Assembly: GCA_030147635.1 (NCBI GenBank)
Contig: JASBUZ010000011.1
Span: forward strand, 1-34,474
Length of the DNA: 34,474 nucleotides
DNA from: Gammaproteobacteria bacterium
GTDB lineage: Bacteria; Pseudomonadota; Gammaproteobacteria; Legionellales; Legionellaceae
Reading direction: 5' to 3'
Part shown: positions 33,060-34,474 of the stretch, in pieces
Layout of the letters: the number at the start of each line of letters is the position of its first letter
How positions within the stretch are numbered: the stretch's first letter is position 1
The notes under the pieces: generated by a model
Seen by the model: the letters and a program-made list of their open reading frames with translations, nothing else
What the model was told of the DNA's origin: nothing
Database searches by the model: none
Made by a program: the position numbers and the translations under genes

Positions 33060-34474
33060 ATGAACCTAGATATACAGAACGCTACAGCATGGTCAGAAGC
33101 TATCTTTGGTCAGGTAGAACTTGGAGATAAGCGCTTAACCAAAAGGTTAGTTCAAATGGGCCAGCAATTATCTGAAAATACCGGCTCATCATTATCGAAA
33201 AGCTGTGGCGGAGATGATGCGCTTTTAGAGGGTAGTTATCGTTTTTTACGCAACGATAAAATCAGTGCAAAGCATATTTCTTCTGGAGGGTACGATGTTA
33301 CAGGTGCCATAGCCCAAAGGCATGGGCTTTTATTAGCTATTGAAGATACAACTAGCGTTGTTTATCGGCATGAGGTAAGTAAAGAGTTAGGTTACACAAC
33401 GAGCAAAATAGATGCTAAGTCACGAGGTTATCTGGTTCATTCAACCATCTTAATGGATGCAAACACAGAAAAAACGATAGGTCTTATTGCTCAAGAAAGA
33501 TGGTGTCGACAAAGAGATGAATACGGTAAACGTGCAAATCGTGCAACACGGCCCTATAAAGAAAAAGAGAGCTATAAGTGGGAAAAGAATAGCGTAGAAC
33601 TGGAAAAACGTCTTGGACCCAAGCAGCAAGATACCATTTCTGTTTGCGATAGAGATGCAGATGTTTATGAATATATTCAATACAAACTAAGCACGTGCCA
33701 ACGGTTTATTATAAGGGCAACGCATAATCGCAAGCTTTCAGGATTTAATAAATTGTTTGATACGCTAAAAGATAAAGATGTGCTGGGCACTTATGTAATT
33801 ACAATTCCTCAAAAAGGGAACCGGAAAAAACGGGACGTTGTTATAGATTTAAGAGCAACTTCGGTCCAAATACCTCCACCTAAGCGTCGTAATGGCGAAA
33901 AAGGTAATTTATCTACTATTGAACTAAACGCTATTTATGTAACAGAGCGTGACTCGGACGGGAAAGAACCTCTCGAGTGGTTTTTACTTACAACAGAGAG
34001 TATTTCATCTTTCAATGAAGCCAGAAAAGTAACACGATATTATGAGTTACGGTGGCGTATAGAAGATTTTCACAAAGCTTGGAAGTCGGGCTCTGGTGTT
34101 GAAAAACTTAGAATGCAATCACCAGAAAACATTGAGAAAATGATGGTTATTCTATCTTTTGTTGCAATTAGATTATTGCAGCTTAAAGAGTATTTTGAAG
34201 AGGGAAATACCGAAGAAGCCCAGGCTAAAGAGGTCTCTTGTGATGAACTGCTGAGTCCTATTGAGTGTAAATTGTTGTGGAGTGCAATAGAGAAAATACC
34301 TTTCCCGAATGAACCACCAACAGCTGCCTGGGCATTTCAAGCCATCGCTAAGCTTGGTGGCTGGAGCAATTCTAAGGGAACTGGCAAAGCTTCTTGGGCC
34401 ACAGTTTGGGATGGATGGTTCAAATTAAATGAGCGAGTAAAAGGCTTTTTACTCGCTCAGGAGCTGATGAGTGC
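33060..34474 (+). CDS. IS4-family (Tn5/IS50-like) transposase, 3' end beyond window
   Basis: About 471 residues are visible with no stop before the window ends. The chain follows Tn5 transposase throughout. LLAIEDTTSVVYRH gives the first Asp (D96), SVCDRDADVYEY the second (D197) and RWRIEDFHKAWKSG the Glu (about E335), with the Y-R-E-K signature intact. Later blocks ILSFVAIRLLQL and AWAFQAIAKLGGW match the C-terminal part. Tn5 transposase is 476 residues, so only a few residues are missing here. It appears intact and read in the same direction as pyrF. The element would run on beyond 34474. Confidence 0.93.
   Translation, partial: MNLDIQNATAWSEAIFGQVELGDKRLTKRLVQMGQQLSENTGSSLSKSCGGDDALLEGSYRFLRNDKISAKHISSGGYDVTGAIAQRHGLLLAIEDTTSVVYRHEVSKELGYTTSKIDAKSRGYLVHSTILMDANTEKTIGLIAQERWCRQRDEYGKRANRATRPYKEKESYKWEKNSVELEKRLGPKQQDTISVCDRDADVYEYIQYKLSTCQRFIIRATHNRKLSGFNKLFDTLKDKDVLGTYVITIPQKGNRKKRDVVIDLRATSVQIPPPKRRNGEKGNLSTIELNAIYVTERDSDGKEPLEWFLLTTESISSFNEARKVTRYYELRWRIEDFHKAWKSGSGVEKLRMQSPENIEKMMVILSFVAIRLLQLKEYFEEGNTEEAQAKEVSCDELLSPIECKLLWSAIEKIPFPNEPPTAAWAFQAIAKLGGWSNSKGTGKASWATVWDGWFKLNERVKGFLLAQELMS

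Overview
The window is about 34.5 kb of chromosome from a gammaproteobacterium. Gene order and several protein types point to the order Legionellales (Coxiella/Legionella relatives). The pointers are gyrA-serC-aroA-cmk-rpsA followed by lapA-lapB-pyrF, an Lcl-like DUF1566 protein, an outer-membrane barrel of a type common in Legionella, type II secretion genes gspL-gspM, and proteins without recognisable relatives that could be secreted effectors. The genus cannot be fixed from the sequence alone. Most of the window is ordinary housekeeping DNA. The two ends carry insertion sequences.

Layout. 1-1540: an ISAs1-family element (about 143-1327) sits inside a small secreted-protein gene. 1556-7490: an accessory stretch with an outer-membrane barrel, a D-threonine aldolase/D-serine dehydratase-like PLP enzyme, an unknown membrane protein, an MHS-type MFS permease coupled to an exported VanX-like D-Ala-D-Ala dipeptidase, and a crcB-DUF190 pair. 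7620-9187: an unknown gene overlapping a HIT-domain gene at a possible -1 slippery site, then an IscA-type protein. 9346-13414: fis, the RNase P RNA gene with a good sigma-70 promoter, and lepA-lepB-rnc running the other way and ending against rnpB. 13472-14442: a 53-base near-perfect palindrome and the Lcl-like protein. 14575-17239: mltB-gspL-gspM with 4-base overlaps. 17338-19616: a cold-shock gene, a shared terminator, a SPOR lipoprotein and dgt. 19630-19820: tRNA-Glu(UUC) and tRNA-Ala(GGC). 20038-20766: an unknown soluble protein starting MGSGAS. 20774-21890: xseB-ispA. 21960-32949: radA, gyrA, serC, aroA, cmk, rpsA, a clear terminator, lapA, lapB and pyrF. 33028-end: a Tn5-like IS4-family transposase that runs off the window.

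How the genes work together. Envelope functions recur: MltB with T2SS inner-membrane parts, an exported D,D-dipeptidase, the SPOR lipoprotein, LapA/LapB control of LPS synthesis, signal peptidase I, and two surface proteins. No phage-defence island, CRISPR array, prophage or integrase is visible. The least ordinary signals are the slippery heptamer at the unknown/HIT junction, the mltB-gspLM operon, self-complementary leaders in front of both transposase genes, the tail-to-tail abutment of rnpB and rnc, the large palindrome at 13472-13524, and two orphan proteins with effector-like traits. No gap longer than 300 bases lacks a gene.
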